A DNA stretch of 64,000 nucleotides, from the NCBI GenBank assembly GCA_030447595.1, contig JAUJON010000001.1, positions 1 through 64,000 of the forward strand, written 5' to 3'. The DNA is from Thermosynechococcaceae cyanobacterium YX3bin19 (GTDB lineage: Bacteria; Cyanobacteriota; Cyanobacteriia; Thermosynechococcales; Thermosynechococcaceae). The notes below the pieces were generated by a model. It saw nothing but the letters and a program-made list of their open reading frames with translations. It had not been told where the DNA came from and made no database searches. Position 1 is the stretch's first letter. The number at the start of each line of letters is the position of its first letter. The translations under genes and the position numbers were made by a program. Shown piece after piece: positions 42,465-54,098 of this stretch.

Positions 42465-43412
42465 TCAATCGACGGCAGCAGGGCGAGGAACAGTTTCTGG
42501 GTGATCGTGGAAACGCTTTTGCATCGTCGTTACCATCCAGTGAGCAGCACTTGGCATTGGCTGGTGCAGTTGAATCAGGCGAGCCAAGGTTTTTTTGAGT
42601 TGGGTTCGCTGCACAATTGCATCGATAAAACCATGACTCAGCAAATACTCAGCCGTCTGAAAGTCCTCTGGCAACTTTTCTTTGAGGGTGTTTTCTACAA
42701 CTCGACGGCCAGCAAACCCAACAGTCGCCTTAGGTTCTGCTAAAATTACATCGCCCAACATGGCAAAACTTGCCGTGACTCCTCCGGTTGTTGGGTGGGT
42801 CAACACAGGGACATAGAGTAAGCGTGCTGCCCGGTGACGCTCTAGGGCGGCCGATGTTTTGGCCATTTGCATCAGGCTCAACATGCCTTCCTGCATCCGG
42901 GCTCCCCCAGAAGCACAGACAATTACCAAGGGTAGGCGTTCCCGAGTTGCCTGTTCAATCAGACGGGTAAGCTTTTCTCCCACTACAGACCCCATACTGC
43001 CCCCCATAAAGCGGAAGTCCATGACGCCCAGAGCAAAGGGCAAGCCTGCTAGCTGCCCTATACCCGTTTGGACTGCATCGAGCAACCCTGTCTTTTCCTG
43101 GTACTCGCGCAGGCGATCGCTGTAGGGCTTGCGATCGTGAAACTTCAATGGATCGGTAGGAACTAGATGCTCATCAATTGGTATCCAGGTACCTGAATCA
43201 ATGAGTTGTTGAATTCGTTCTGCACTGTATACCCGCCTATGATGGTTGCACTCAGGACAAACCATCTGGTTAGCACGCAGATCTTTTGTGTAGGTTAAGA
43301 CGTTGCAGTCCTCGCATTTGGTCCATAGCCCATCAGCAATCTCTCGCTCTTGCTGCTCCCGACTAATTGGACCTGATTTTCGTCGGTTAGCAAACCAGTC
43401 AAATAAGGACAT
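42465..43412 (-). CDS. accD: Acetyl-CoA carboxylase carboxyltransferase, beta subunit
   Basis: Transfers CO2 from carboxybiotin to acetyl-CoA with AccA, for fatty-acid synthesis. The N-terminal zinc ribbon (CEDCN...CPECN) lies near residues 33-57. The crotonase-fold core includes [16 protein letters not shown] and [15 protein letters not shown]. At 315 residues it is full length. The biotin carrier gene accB is at 57392. Confidence 0.96.
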   Translation of the reverse strand: MSLFDWFANRRKSGPISREQQEREIADGLWTKCEDCNVLTYTKDLRANQMVCPECNHHRRVYSAERIQQLIDSGTWIPIDEHLVPTDPLKFHDRKPYSDRLREYQEKTGLLDAVQTGIGQLAGLPFALGVMDFRFMGGSMGSVVGEKLTRLIEQATRERLPLVIVCASGGARMQEGMLSLMQMAKTSAALERHRAARLLYVPVLTHPTTGGVTASFAMLGDVILAEPKATVGFAGRRVVENTLKEKLPEDFQTAEYLLSHGFIDAIVQRTQLKKTLARLIQLHQPMPSAAHWMVTTMQKRFHDHPETVPRPAAVD

Positions 43413-44158
43413 GACAACAATCCTTCAAACTACCAATAGGCCAGCAATCAATTGGCCTTAAACTCTCTTAACTTCTATAGCATCTCACCTTTGGTGTAAA
43501 CAATATTGAATTGCTTTTTCAATACACTGCTCAGATAACAAACTGCGCTAGCGGCTGTCTAGGCCATAACTCTGCTTGTCCCTCACTCAATTTACCTTCA
43601 GACCTTCTTGAGATTGCAACATTTCGCAATCTTTGTAGTACAAGTTTTGCCCTGAGATTTGGGCACACTTAATTTTAGGTTCAAACACTCTTGAAACACT
43701 CTTGAGGCTTTAGCGCCTTTCCTCTCCCTCGGTTACAAATTACCTTGGCGGTCCTTGGATAATCGGTTTATGACTTCAAGCATGAAGAACAGGTTCCCCT
43801 TATGGCAATTTTTGAATCAACCTGTTTTTAGTCGAACCTCAAAATTAGTGCTTAATCCCTTTCACTTCTGGTACCTTTACCAAGTTCAGCTCCTAGAGCG
43901 TTGCTGGCAGAGAACCTATAAATGCCATCCTCGCCACTAGCATAGTTCACTGGAACGAAACGACTACCTCCAGGCAAGCGACTTGCAGGCTTCTCGAACC
44001 AGAAAGTCCTTGAAAGTTTAGAGTTAACTCAACTGTGTTAGCCTATAAGGGTTGTCTTAATACACCACACATCTAGGGTTTCGGGTGTTTCTGAAGAGTA
44101 AATTCTTTCGAAATCCGCCTGGATGGAGGATAAACCCGAAGTAGGAGTCACAAAGAAT
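43413..44158. other. Long divergent intergenic region between accD and rpsB
   Basis: About 745 bp with no convincing gene; the 61-residue ORF at 43755-43940 has no family features. An 11-bp direct repeat (aaacactcttg twice, 43683-43704) lies in it. It should hold the accD promoter and the rpsB-tsf promoter with its leader, but I see no named regulatory motif. Confidence 0.5.
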
Positions 44159-44935
44159 ATGCCGGTTATCAGTTTGCCTCAGATGCTGGAATCTGGGGTT
44201 CATTTTGGTCATCAAGCTCGTCGCTGGAATCCCAAGATGGACCCTTATATCTTTACGGAGCGCAATGGGGTCCACATTATTGATTTAGTGCAGACAGCTC
44301 AGCTCATGGATGAAGCCTACGAGTATACGCGGTCTGCCTCAGAGCAGGGCAAGCGCTTCCTATTTATTGGTACAAAACGGCAAGCTGCCGGAATTGTTGC
44401 CCAAGAAGCCTCACGCTGTGGTAGCTACTACGTAAACCAGCGTTGGTTAGGGGGAATGTTAACCAACTGGGCCACCATTAAGACTCGCGCTGACCGGCTC
44501 AAGGATCTTGAGCGACGTCAAGAAACGGGTGTCCTCGACTTGTTGCCAAAGAAAGAAGCTTCAGTTTTGCGCCGGGAGCTAGAGAGGCTACAAAAGTACC
44601 TCGGTGGCATTAAGGTCATGCGAAAAATTCCTGATGTGGTCCTGATTGTGGATCAAAAGCGGGAATACAATGCGGTGCAAGAGTGCCAGAAGCTAGGAAT
44701 TCCAATCATTTCTCTGTTAGATACCAACTGCGACCCAGACTTGGTAGATATTCCTATCCCAGCCAACGATGATGCCATTCGCTCGGTTAAGCTGATTGTC
44801 AGTAAGCTGGCTGACGCCATTTATGAAGGTCGCCATGGTCAGCTAGAGACTGAAGAAGAATACGAGGAAGAAACTGACGCCGAATTGGAAGATTCCTTCG
44901 AGCCGCAAGCAGAGGAGGAATCGGGAGAATCGTAG
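44159..44935 (+). CDS. rpsB: 30S ribosomal protein S2
   Basis: Starts at [19 protein letters not shown] (44159); the 12 residues before it in the ORF are leader. [12 protein letters not shown] and [16 protein letters not shown] are family motifs. The acidic C-terminal tail ([17 protein letters not shown]) is a cyanobacterial feature. It is followed by tsf after 43 bp, the usual operon. Confidence 0.97.
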   Translation: MPVISLPQMLESGVHFGHQARRWNPKMDPYIFTERNGVHIIDLVQTAQLMDEAYEYTRSASEQGKRFLFIGTKRQAAGIVAQEASRCGSYYVNQRWLGGMLTNWATIKTRADRLKDLERRQETGVLDLLPKKEASVLRRELERLQKYLGGIKVMRKIPDVVLIVDQKREYNAVQECQKLGIPIISLLDTNCDPDLVDIPIPANDDAIRSVKLIVSKLADAIYEGRHGQLETEEEYEEETDAELEDSFEPQAEEESGES

Positions 44936-44978
44936 CACAATAGTATTGATCATCACAGTAAAGACTGAGGCAATAAAG

Positions 44979-45641
44979 ATGGCAGAAATCTCCGCCCAAA
45001 GTGTACGGGAACTGCGCGAAAAAACTGGCGCGGGTATGATGGATTGCAAAAGAGCTCTCCAGGAAACGAGTGGAGAGATGACGAAGGCTATAGAGCATCT
45101 CCGTCAAAAGGGCTTAGCTTCTGCCGCAAAGAAAGCAGGACGAGTTGCCGCAGAGGGCTTGGTCGATAGCTACATCCATACTGGAGGTCGCATTGGAGTT
45201 TTGGTGGAAGTCAATTGTGAGACCGACTTCGTGGCTCGTAATGACGCGTTTAAAGCCCTGGTCCAAGACATCGCTAAGCAAGTCGCCGCTTCGCCGAATA
45301 TAGAGTACGTGCAGATCAGCGATATTCCCGCAGAAGTGGTTGACCGCGAAAAAGCGGTTGCCATGGGATCTGACGCTTTGAAGGGGAAACCGGAAGCCAT
45401 TAAAGAGAAAATTGTTCAAGGCAAGGTTGAGAAAACCTTAAGAGAGCTGTGCTTAATGGATCAGCCCTTTATCCGGGACCAAAATATGACCGTGGAAGAG
45501 CTGGTTAAACAAGCTGTTGCTCAACTGGGGGAAAATATTCAAGTCCGGCGCTTTGACCGTTTTGTTTTAGGCGAAGGTGTTGAAAGGAAAACAGCTGATT
45601 TTGCTGAAGAAGTGGCGGCTCAGGTTGCAGGTGGTAGCTGA
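44979..45641 (+). CDS. tsf: Elongation factor Ts
   Basis: Exchanges GDP on EF-Tu. The start [27 protein letters not shown] is the family N-terminus, eleven codons into the [17 protein letters not shown] and the dimerisation domain follow. At 220 residues it is the short cyanobacterial/plastid form. It is second in the rpsB operon and is followed by a hairpin terminator. Confidence 0.97.
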   Translation: MAEISAQSVRELREKTGAGMMDCKRALQETSGEMTKAIEHLRQKGLASAAKKAGRVAAEGLVDSYIHTGGRIGVLVEVNCETDFVARNDAFKALVQDIAKQVAASPNIEYVQISDIPAEVVDREKAVAMGSDALKGKPEAIKEKIVQGKVEKTLRELCLMDQPFIRDQNMTVEELVKQAVAQLGENIQVRRFDRFVLGEGVERKTADFAEEVAAQVAGGS

Positions 45642-45674
45642 GTAGCTCTTCGTTAAGTGCATTCAGTTTTGAAT

Positions 45675-45707
45675 CAAAGACAGGCTGGCAATGCTAACCT
45701 GTCTTTG
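45675..45707 (+). terminator. Probable terminator of the rpsB-tsf operon
   Basis: caaagacagg pairs perfectly with cctgtctttg across a 13-base loop, followed by ttatttc. The T tract is short, so its strength is uncertain. Confidence 0.7.
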
Positions 45708-45797
45708 TTATTTCATGGGCATTGTGCTGAAGACGTTCAACGAACAAGCATAATTAGGCACAATCGTAGGTAAAAATAGCAGAAACGTTCAAAGGGT

Positions 45798-46659
45798 ATG
45801 CTAGGAGCCATTGAGCAAATTGAGCAGGAAATTACAGCGCTGAAAGTAGCTGTCGACACAATTGCTCAAGATTGCTGCAGTACCTATGCCGGCTACCTTG
45901 GGGTGTTGGGGCAGGCAGTCCGCCAACAGCTCATTATGGCTAGTTATCGCCTGTGCACTCAAATCTATCCTCGTGCCTTTTTGGGCTTATCCTTAATTCA
46001 GCGGCAGCAGTTACAGCAAACCTTGCAGCAACTGGGGCAGCAGTCCGAGCAAAGGTTGCAGAAAAACCTGGGGCTGCTTGTGGTTCCCGCAGGTACTAAG
46101 TTAGAGGACCCGGAGCAGTTGAACCAAGCGATCGCGCAGCTGGAGCTATCAGTCGCCGAGGAATTGCGACGGGTTTCCTCCGAAGCCAACCTATGCTTAC
46201 AGCGCTATGACATTCTTTCTGGCACCGTTTTAGAGATTGTGCTCAAAGAGGCGGCAAAAGCGGAAGCGTTAGGGGGAGCAATTACGGGGCCACCTAATCT
46301 TTTAACTGCTGTGATTGAAACCGAGGAGGCTGACCTTTCAAACGTTCCAGCAATCGACTTTAGCTCAGAAACAGATCGGGGCCCTCAGTTAATTTTAGAA
46401 GACGCTCAAAGTGCTTCTGAAGATCCTGATCTCCCCGATGAGCAAGAAACTATTTCCACGGCGATCGCCGCGATCTACCTCCGTCTGGGAGAAATTGAGT
46501 TTGCTGACTCAACCGTAATGCTCTGGCGTAATCGCCTGCGTAAACTTGGGGCTCAATTAGGGGGCCTCCAGCGAGTTTACTAAAAAGCAACAGGAACGAA
46601 CCATTGCCGAAGCGGAAGCTGCCTGGCACGCTAGCTGGTCTGATCCTCTTGAGAGCTGA
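45798..46659 (+). pseudogene. Conserved cyanobacterial hypothetical, late frameshift
   Basis: The ORF (261 residues) has a helical N-terminal half (EQIEQEITALKVAVDTIAQ) and no known enzyme motif; it is a cyanobacterial hypothetical that sits before recG. It stops at QRVY, but the next frame continues directly with EFTKKQQERTIAEAEAAWH to a TGA at 46657-46659, which reads like the normal end. One indel near 46578 separates the two. Loss of only about 28 residues means the protein might still work. Confidence 0.62.
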
Positions 46660-46666
46660 ATTGCCG

Positions 46667-49151
46667 ATGCAAACTTCAAAGGAGAACGCTCAAGCCTCTA
46701 CTAATAATCCCACTGCCAGACTGGGTACGACTGCAGCGGGCGCTAGCTGCTGAAGCAACGAGAGGTTTCGCGGACGTAGTGGGGAAACAGCATCGGTTTA
46801 GTGAATTTCTCAGCTTGAGTTTTGCCCAACCCCACCCGAGGGTTTATCCTCAGCCGATCAGTGTCGCTGGCGAGAGATAACAGTTCGGTTCGCCCGTTAT
46901 CCAGAGTTAGCAATCTCTCAGAGACAGCATTTAGTGGCTGATACCCGGCGATTTCTCTACCAGAGTGCAGCAGGCATTAGGGCACAGGAGCCAACCAGAC
47001 TTAGAACCAGCAACTCGCACAACCTGTACCCGCCCGTTCGGGGTTTCGGGGTCTGTATCCCTGAGCAGTCCCTGACAGATCTAGCTGGAATTGGCCCTCG
47101 CAGTGGAGAGCGGCTTGCCAGGCTTGGCCTCTGTACTGTAAGAGACCTACTTTATTACTATCCCCGGGACCACATTGACTATGCGCGTCAGTTCAGTATT
47201 CGGGACCTGGTGGCTGGAGAAACGGTTACTCTCGTAGCGACCGTACGTCGCTGCAACTGCTTCAGCAGCCCGCGCAATCCAAAGCTGACTATTTTTGAGC
47301 TGGTACTCAAGGATTACACAGGTCAGATTAAACTCAGTCGCTTCTTTGCCGGTCACCGCTATCGGGGTCGCGGCTGGCAAGAGCAACAAAAGCGCCTTTA
47401 TCCCCCTGGAGCTGTAGTTGCTGCTTCTGGCCTCGTGAAGGAGAGTAAGCACGGCATCACCCTTGAAAACCCAGAACTGGAGGTTTTACAGCACTCAGGA
47501 GAGGCGATTGATTCCACAAAGGTAGGTCGGGTTGTCCCCATTTATTCCCTCACTGGGGGTTGAACCAAATGTAGTCCGGCGGGCGGTTATAGCAGCACTG
47601 CCGGCTGTAGCCACCTCAGGAAGCCCTGCCGGTGTCCCTGCGCCAGCGGTATGCCGTGATTGAGATTTCCCAGGCGATCGCCCAGACCACTTTCCACCGG
47701 ACAGTCAAGCCTTAAACGCGGCGCGCCGTCGACTGGTATTTGATGAATTTTTCTACCTACAGTTAGGACTGCTGAAACGCCGCCAGCAGCAGCGGCAGTC
47801 TCAGTCTAGTGTCGTACTGGCACCCCAGGGACAGATGATTGATCGCTTCTACCAACTGCTGCCCTTTGCCCTTACCCAGGCGCAGCAGCGTGTCGTCAAT
47901 GATATCCTCAGGGACCTCAACTCACCCGCTCCGATGAACCGGCTTGTCCAGGGGGATGTGGGCTCCGGGAAAACTGTCGTTGCGGTGATTGCGATGATAG
48001 CGGCGATCCAGGCGGGCTACCAGGCAGCGCTCATGGCCCCAACAGAGGTGCTGGCAGAGCAGCACTATCGCAAGCTGGTGAGCTGGTTTAATCAACTACA
48101 TTTGCCCGTAGAGCTGCTGACGGGTTCCACAAAAATTGCCAAACGCCGGCAAATTCACTCCCAATTACAAACTGGAGAACTGCCTATTTTAGTTGGCACC
48201 CATGCCCTGATTCAAGACACTGTAGAGTTTGCCCATCTTGGCTTGGTGGTGATTGATGAACAACACCGCTTTGGGGTGCAGCAGCGAGCTCGCCTGCAGC
48301 AGAAGGGAGAACACCCCCACGTCCTGACCATGACAGCGACACCGATTCCGCGAACGTTGGCCTTGACCCTCCATGGGGAACTGGATGTCAGTCAGATTGA
48401 TGAGCTGCCCCCTGGACGCCGGCCGATTCAGACCACTATTTTGCAAAAAGGTGACCGTCCCCGTGCCTATGACATGATCCGTCGGGAGGTGTCTCAAGGC
48501 CGGCAGGTTTACGTGGTGTTACCACTAGTTGCTGAGTCAGAAAAACTGGACCTGCGATCGGCAATTGACGAGCATCAACGGCTGCAAGAAAGTGTGTTTC
48601 CCCAATTTAAGGTAGGGTTGCTCCACGGACGGATGACCTCAGCCGAAAAAGACGAGGCAATTAACTCATTCCGGGATGGCGAAGTCCAGATTTTGGTGTC
48701 CACCACTGTGGTCGAGGTTGGCGTAGATATTCCTAATGCAACCGTGATGCTAATTGAACATGCAGAACGCTTTGGCTTATCCCAACTGCACCAACTGCGG
48801 GGGCGGGTCGGGCGGGGAGCCAGCCAGTCCTACTGCCTGCTGTTGAATAGTTCCCAGGCGGAAACAGCACGCCAGCGTCTGAAAGTCCTGGAGCAGTCTC
48901 AAGATGGCTTTTTTATTGCCGAAATGGACATGCGCTTTCGTGGTCCCGGCGAAGTGCTAGGCGTGCGCCAGTCAGGACTGCCGGATTTTGCCCTGGCCAG
49001 CTTGGTAGAAGATCAAGAAGTTTTGGAACTGGCACGGGAAGCAGCAGAAAAAGTCATGGCTAAAAACGAGACTCTGGAGCGCTGGCCTTTGATCAAAGCA
49101 GAACTCCAATACCGCTACCAGCGGTTGATGGGCGGGGCGATTTTAACGTGA
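46667..49151 (+). pseudogene. recG: ATP-dependent DNA helicase RecG, frameshifted
   Basis: RecG remodels stalled forks and branched DNA. A start at 46667 gives a short leader; after a shift, WVRLQRALAAEATRGF and HRFSEFLSLSF appear; after another, ARYPELAISQRQHLVADTRRFLYQ joins the ORF 46934-47563, which has the OB wedge domain. The frame then breaks at least twice between 47560 and 47835. The long ORF 47835-49151 has VQGDVGSGKTVVA (motif I), VVIDEQHRFGVQQ (motif II), MTATPIPRTLALTL (motif III), STTVVEVGVDIPNATVM and LRGRVGRGA (motif VI). About five lesions in all. The helicase core alone lacks the wedge domain. Confidence 0.88.
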
Positions 49152-49461
49152 TTCCTCAAAAGATTTTCGCTCCCTGGTATCAGAGGGCATTATAGGAACA
49201 ACTCTCTCAGCTTGTATTGTGCCCAGATTCCGCAAGCCCGCTGTAAGCAGTTGCTAATTTTCCAGCCTCAAATCAACAGGTAGTATCGACCACAAGCTGA
49301 GCCTAACTCCTACTGGGCCAAGGGTGGACAAACACTCTTCTTCCTTAAGTTATCAGGAATGGCTTCGTGGTTCAAAAAATATGGATTTAAACACAGGCTT
49401 AATAGCTAAGCTTGCTAGTAGACCCTCTACTGAAGCAGACACGGAGGCGTAGAAGGAAGCT
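49152..49461. other. Intergenic region, no gene seen
   Basis: 310 bp between recG and the sulfotransferase gene. No ORF, RNA or terminator was recognised. Confidence 0.5.
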
Positions 49462-50130
49462 ATGACTATCAAGGTGATTGGTGCAGGTTATGGACGCACA
49501 GGCACACTTTCGCTGAAATCAGCCCTGGAAACGTTGGGGTTTGGGAAGTGCTACCACATGATTGAGTTGCTGCAAAACCCTGGTGGGGTCGAATTCTGGG
49601 AAGCCGCTAGCCAAGGAAAACCCATCAACTGGAAAGCTCTGTTCCAGGGTTACCAGGCCATTGTTGATTTTCCCGGCTGTTCTTTTTATCAGGACCTGAT
49701 GCAGTACTATCCCGATGCCAAGGTCGTGTTGACAGTGCGGGACCCGCAGGCATGGTACGAGAGTTCGTTGAACACAATTTATAAAGCAGGTCCTCAAGGG
49801 ATTCAGAAGTTGCTGATAACCTTGCAGCTTCCGTTTTCAGCAAAGCTCAGGCGAGTTATGCGCGTCTTCCGCCTAGCCGACCAGGTGTATTGGCGGGGTG
49901 AGTTCCAAGGCAGGTTCCAGGACAAGGAATACGCAATTGAATGCTTTCAGCAGCACATTGAAGAAGTCAAGCGGGTTGTGCCTGTAGAGCAGCTCTTGGT
50001 GTATGAGGTGAAGGAGGGATGGGAACCGTTGTGTGGCTTCCTTGATGTGCCCGCTCCCCTAGGTGAGCCGTTTCCCCGCCTCAATGAGCGAGAGACCTTC
50101 GGTCAGATGCCACAACAGCTGATGCAATAA
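49462..50130 (+). CDS. Sulfotransferase family protein
   Basis: A 222-residue protein starting after GGAAGCT. GAGYGRTGTLSLKSALE near residue 7 is the PAPS 5'-phosphosulfate loop form seen in this group, and VVLTVRDPQAWYESS near residue 90 matches the 3'-phosphate-binding motif. Relatives are described as sulfotransferase family in bacteria and animals, with unknown substrates. No sulfation gene is adjacent. Confidence 0.82.
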   Translation: MTIKVIGAGYGRTGTLSLKSALETLGFGKCYHMIELLQNPGGVEFWEAASQGKPINWKALFQGYQAIVDFPGCSFYQDLMQYYPDAKVVLTVRDPQAWYESSLNTIYKAGPQGIQKLLITLQLPFSAKLRRVMRVFRLADQVYWRGEFQGRFQDKEYAIECFQQHIEEVKRVVPVEQLLVYEVKEGWEPLCGFLDVPAPLGEPFPRLNERETFGQMPQQLMQ

Positions 50131-50299
50131 ACCAATGCTGCAATCAACATTAAGAATCTCGCTGTAGAGCATTCAGTGAGTAAAGCTTGTGGGGTCCGAT
50201 GCAATAACTTTGATAGAGCAGTGAGGCAGGTAGGCTCTTATCTGCTTAGATCTGAGACGGTAAGCTACTCTTGTTTTTATGGATATCTAAATCTACCTC

Positions 50300-51091
50300 A
50301 TGGCAGTAACAGTTCAGCAACTCCTGCAACACAAGCAGCAAGGTCGGCCCATTGTTGCCCTGACTGCCTGGGATTATGCTTTGGCTCAAGTAGTCGATCA
50401 GGCTGGCGTTGACATTGTGCTGGTTGGAGACTCCCTGGCAATGGTAGCTCTGGGGTATGAAACCACTCTGCCGGTAAACTTGGATGAGATGCTGCATCAC
50501 GCTAGGGCAGTGCGGCGAGGAGTGCAGCACGCTTTAGTAGTCTGCGACCTGCCATTTTTAAGTTACCAGGAAAGCTTTCAACAGGCATTGCACTCTGCAG
50601 GCCGGGTGCTCAAGGAAACAGGAGCCCAGGCCGTTAAGTTAGAAGGGGGCTATCCGGCAATGGCGGAAATTGTCAGCCGTCTGGTGCAAACGGGAATCCC
50701 CGTCATGGGCCATGTGGGTCTAACGCCCCAGGCTGTGCATCAACTAGGGGGATATCGCAAGCAGGGAAAATCATCCGAAACAGCAGAGAAAATTATCGCT
50801 GAGGCGATCGCCTTGGAGCAGGCAGGAGCATTTGCGATCGTTCTGGAGCACATTCCCGCAGAGTTAGCCTTACAGATCACGCAAAAACTGAATATTCCGA
50901 CAATTGGAATTGGTGCGGGACCCCACTGTGATGGTCAAGTGTTGGTCACGGCTGACTTACTGGGGCTTTCTCAGTGGCAGCCACCCTTTGCTAAGTCCTA
51001 CACCAACCTCCGGCAGGAGATTACCCAGGCGGTGCAGCAATTTAGCGCGGAAGTGCGAGGCCACCAGTTTCCTGATCCAGGAGTAAAATAG
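50300..51091 (+). CDS. panB: 3-methyl-2-oxobutanoate hydroxymethyltransferase
   Basis: Adds a hydroxymethyl group from methylene-THF to 2-oxoisovalerate, first step of pantothenate synthesis. [50 protein letters not shown] and [18 protein letters not shown] are all present. At 263 residues it is full length. With panC/cmk at 4577 the pathway's two key steps are intact in this window. Confidence 0.96.
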   Translation: MAVTVQQLLQHKQQGRPIVALTAWDYALAQVVDQAGVDIVLVGDSLAMVALGYETTLPVNLDEMLHHARAVRRGVQHALVVCDLPFLSYQESFQQALHSAGRVLKETGAQAVKLEGGYPAMAEIVSRLVQTGIPVMGHVGLTPQAVHQLGGYRKQGKSSETAEKIIAEAIALEQAGAFAIVLEHIPAELALQITQKLNIPTIGIGAGPHCDGQVLVTADLLGLSQWQPPFAKSYTNLRQEITQAVQQFSAEVRGHQFPDPGVK

Positions 51092-51343
51092 CGTTTCAGG
51101 AACACTAGTCACACCTGCATAGGTAGGGAGATTGGCACTCGCCCACCCATCAAGGAGTTGAGACTGAATTCTCGGTCATGCTGTTCTAACCACTTACCTT
51201 TGAAGCGTCACGCTGTGAGGTCAAAGCCTGAAATTTTGCAATTGTCGCTTGGATGGCGAGGCGGAGGGAGGAGCGATCGCGGAGCCAGTGATCAACCCCG
51301 GTAGACAGTTTAGATTAAATAACAGCGCCAATTCCCATCCCCA

Positions 51344-51721
51344 ATGCAGTATCCTCTAGAAACCCTTCAACGGGCAAAGCAAGCCATACGCTGTAGCCCC
51401 TTCCAGATGCACCTATTTGCAACTATGCGATTCAAAAGTGTTGCTCTACAGGAAATTTCTGGCCAAACAGGGGTGCAGAAACAGTACACCCAGCGTTCAA
51501 TCTCTGAGCTGGTTGCTGAAAATACGCTACTTTGGCTCATTCAAGTTGGAGTTCTCCGTCGGGAAGTGGATGGGCAAGGACTGACTGACAGCTTTCGCCT
51601 CACCCCCTTGGGCCGCCAGTTGATGGATCAATGGCAAGACCAGCAGAATACTTGGGCTCCCCCTTCTTTGAAAGATCGCCTGCAAAACGGCTGTCGTCGC
51701 TGGCTGCGGCTCCCCGGATAA
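51344..51721 (+). CDS. Npun_F0494-type conserved cyanobacterial hypothetical
   Basis: A 125-residue protein with a winged-helix look: QEISGQTGVQKQYTQRSISELVAENTLLW, then a wing-like region (REVDGQGLTDSFRLTPLGRQL). A DNA-binding role is only a guess. It runs straight into cobQ: its stop TAA is followed at once by the cobQ ATG, so the two are co-translated. Confidence 0.65.
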   Translation: MQYPLETLQRAKQAIRCSPFQMHLFATMRFKSVALQEISGQTGVQKQYTQRSISELVAENTLLWLIQVGVLRREVDGQGLTDSFRLTPLGRQLMDQWQDQQNTWAPPSLKDRLQNGCRRWLRLPG

Positions 51722-53161
51722 ATGACAAACGCTTTAATGGTCGTAGGAACCACCTCCCATGCTGGGAAATCTCTGCTGACGGCGGCGATCTGTCGCATCT
51801 TGGCCCGTCAGGGTTGGCGGGTTGCGCCATTTAAAGGGCAAAATATGGCCTTGAATGCCTACGTCACGGCCCGTGGCGATGAAATGGGTCATGCTCAGGC
51901 AGTACAAGCCTGGGCTGCCGGGGTGGAGCCAGTGGTAGACATGAACCCGATTTTGCTAAAGCCTCAGGGAGACATGACCTCCCAAGTGATTCTGAACGGT
52001 AAAGCTGTGGGCAAGGTGGGTGCTGCTGATTACTACAAACAGTACTTTGATGTCGGCTGGCAAGCAATTCAAGCGGCACTACAGCGTTTGAGCCAGGACT
52101 TTGACTGGATTGTCTGTGAGGGTGCGGGCAGTCCCGCAGAGATCAACCTCAAGCATCGGGACTTGACAAATATGCGTGTAGCAAAATACTTGAATGCTCC
52201 CACTCTCCTGGTAGTCGATATTGATCGAGGCGGGGCTTTTGCCCACGTGGTGGGTACCCTGGAACTCCTGGATCCTGAGGAACGAGCTTTAATTCGAGGT
52301 GTAATTATTAATAAGTTCCGGGGCCAGCGATCGCTGCTTCAACCTGGCATTACCTGGTTAGAAGAACGTACTGGCATTCCAGTGGTGGGTGTTATCCCCT
52401 GGCTAGAGCATGCCTTTCCCGCCGAAGACTCCCTGGATTTGTTTGACCGTCGGTCCAATGCCAAGGGGGACCTTAACATTGCGGTGATCCGCCTGCCCCG
52501 AATTGCTAACTTCACAGATTTTGATCCCCTAGAAGCTGAGGCCACAGTCAATCTTCGCTACCTCAGTCCTCACCAATCCCTTGGTGAACCTGATGCCGTG
52601 ATTATTCCCGGTTCTAAGACAACGCCTGCCGATTTGGTAACACTGCAGGCCACGGGCATGGCCACGCAGCTACAGAACTACGCAGCAGCAGGTGGCACGA
52701 TTATCGGCATCTGCGGTGGCTTGCAAATGCTAGGGCAGACTGTGAGTGATCCAGAGGGGCTAGAAGGGACAGCCGGAGAGTACAGCGGTCTTGGCCTTCT
52801 ACCTTTAGAAACGGTGATTACCCCTGAGAAAGTTACCCGTCAACGGCAGGCGATCGCCCTGTATCCCCAAAAACTCTTGGTAACTGGCTATGAAATCCAT
52901 CAGGGCCGGACCACGATACTCGAAAACCTCCCGCCCCTTTTTGAGGATCCGAGCCTCGGCATTGCCAGCCGTAACCAATCTGTCTGGGGCACCTATCTTC
53001 ATGGACTCTTTGATAACGGTGCTTGGCGGCGAACTTGGCTCAATCAACTGCGGCAGCGGCAAGGCCTGAAGCCTTTACCAATAGACATTGCCAACTACCC
53101 AGAGCAGCGCTCAATATTGCTAGATGCGGTAACAGATGTCGTTGCCGCCCATCTGGACTGA
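51722..53161 (+). CDS. cobQ: Cobyric acid synthase
   Basis: Amidates four carboxylates of adenosylcobyrinic acid using glutamine and ATP, in cobalamin synthesis. The N-terminal DTBS-like ATPase domain begins MVVGTTSHAGKSLLTAAICRIL, with VCEGAGSPAEINL and the class I glutamine amidotransferase domain has GICGGLQMLGQ (nucleophile Cys) and YLHGLFDN (His). At 479 residues it is full length. Confidence 0.96.
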   Translation: MTNALMVVGTTSHAGKSLLTAAICRILARQGWRVAPFKGQNMALNAYVTARGDEMGHAQAVQAWAAGVEPVVDMNPILLKPQGDMTSQVILNGKAVGKVGAADYYKQYFDVGWQAIQAALQRLSQDFDWIVCEGAGSPAEINLKHRDLTNMRVAKYLNAPTLLVVDIDRGGAFAHVVGTLELLDPEERALIRGVIINKFRGQRSLLQPGITWLEERTGIPVVGVIPWLEHAFPAEDSLDLFDRRSNAKGDLNIAVIRLPRIANFTDFDPLEAEATVNLRYLSPHQSLGEPDAVIIPGSKTTPADLVTLQATGMATQLQNYAAAGGTIIGICGGLQMLGQTVSDPEGLEGTAGEYSGLGLLPLETVITPEKVTRQRQAIALYPQKLLVTGYEIHQGRTTILENLPPLFEDPSLGIASRNQSVWGTYLHGLFDNGAWRRTWLNQLRQRQGLKPLPIDIANYPEQRSILLDAVTDVVAAHLD

Positions 53162-53451
53162 ATTCCCCTCATGAAAGCTGCCAAACCTAGCCTCATGGTC
53201 TAGAACCTACTCCAATACCTCAAACGAGTGAGCTAAAATCGCAGGTCAAGCCTCTGTGTCCGGACTGTCTTTGTTGCTTAACGATCCAGCTCACCAGACA
53301 ACTCAAAACTTTTGGACATCGCCTATTCGTTGGCTAGCTGTTCCCCACTCACAACATCCAGGGTCGAGCTGTAGTGTACCATCGGGGAAACCGCTGTAGA
53401 GTTAATTCTGGCGGTAACTGCAACCTACTTGCTAAGACGAGGAAGAGTCCC

Positions 53452-53970
53452 TTGACGAATGAAGCTTCATCAGTAGTCACTGTTTATACGGACGGTGGGT
53501 GTATCGGCAATCCAGGGCCGGGCGGTTGGGCGGCTATTTTGCAATTTGGCCCTCATTGTCGAGAAATTAGTGGCCGGTTTCGCGAAACGACCAATAACCG
53601 CATGGAACTGCAGGCAGCGATCGCCGCCTTAGAGAGTTTGCAGCGTCCCTGCCAGGTGAAGCTCTATACCGATAGTACCTATGTACGAAACGGTATCACG
53701 CAATGGGTCCAGACTTGGCAACGGAACGGCTGGCGGACCGCAGGCCGGAAACCTGTCAAAAATAAGGACTTGTGGCAGCGCTTGCTCGTCGCGATCGCAC
53801 GGCACCAGCCTGCTGGCGGTATAACCTGGATCTGGGTTAAAGGCCACGCCGGCCATCAATACAATGAAGCGGTGGACCGACTGGCGAATCAGGCAGCCCG
53901 CAGCGTCACCCCCGCAGATCCGCTGGATCGAGTCGGCTCTGAGTTCGGCACCACAACCAGTGTCGGCTAA
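53452..53970 (+). CDS. rnhA: Ribonuclease HI
   Basis: Degrades the RNA of RNA-DNA hybrids. Acidic catalytic residues lie in [27 protein letters not shown] and [11 protein letters not shown], and the last in NEAVDRLAN; the basic protrusion has KNKDLW. The ORF begins at a GTG at 53374, but I prefer the TTG at 53452, which follows a GAGGA ribosome site and gives a normal length (172 residues). Confidence 0.93.
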   Translation: MTNEASSVVTVYTDGGCIGNPGPGGWAAILQFGPHCREISGRFRETTNNRMELQAAIAALESLQRPCQVKLYTDSTYVRNGITQWVQTWQRNGWRTAGRKPVKNKDLWQRLLVAIARHQPAGGITWIWVKGHAGHQYNEAVDRLANQAARSVTPADPLDRVGSEFGTTTSVG

Positions 53971-54098
53971 CGCAATGCTTCATCTTTGGCTACCGAGATT
54001 TCTAATAATCCATTTTTTGCTGTGTCTGTGAAGTTATCAGCGCCGGGTGTCCTAGACTCAGAAAGGACGATTATCTGGCGCTGCAAGGGAGCAAGCCT

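Noticed and set aside
43755-43940. 61-residue ORF upstream of rpsB
   Set aside because: No ribosome site, no family features, and it lies in a long leader region.
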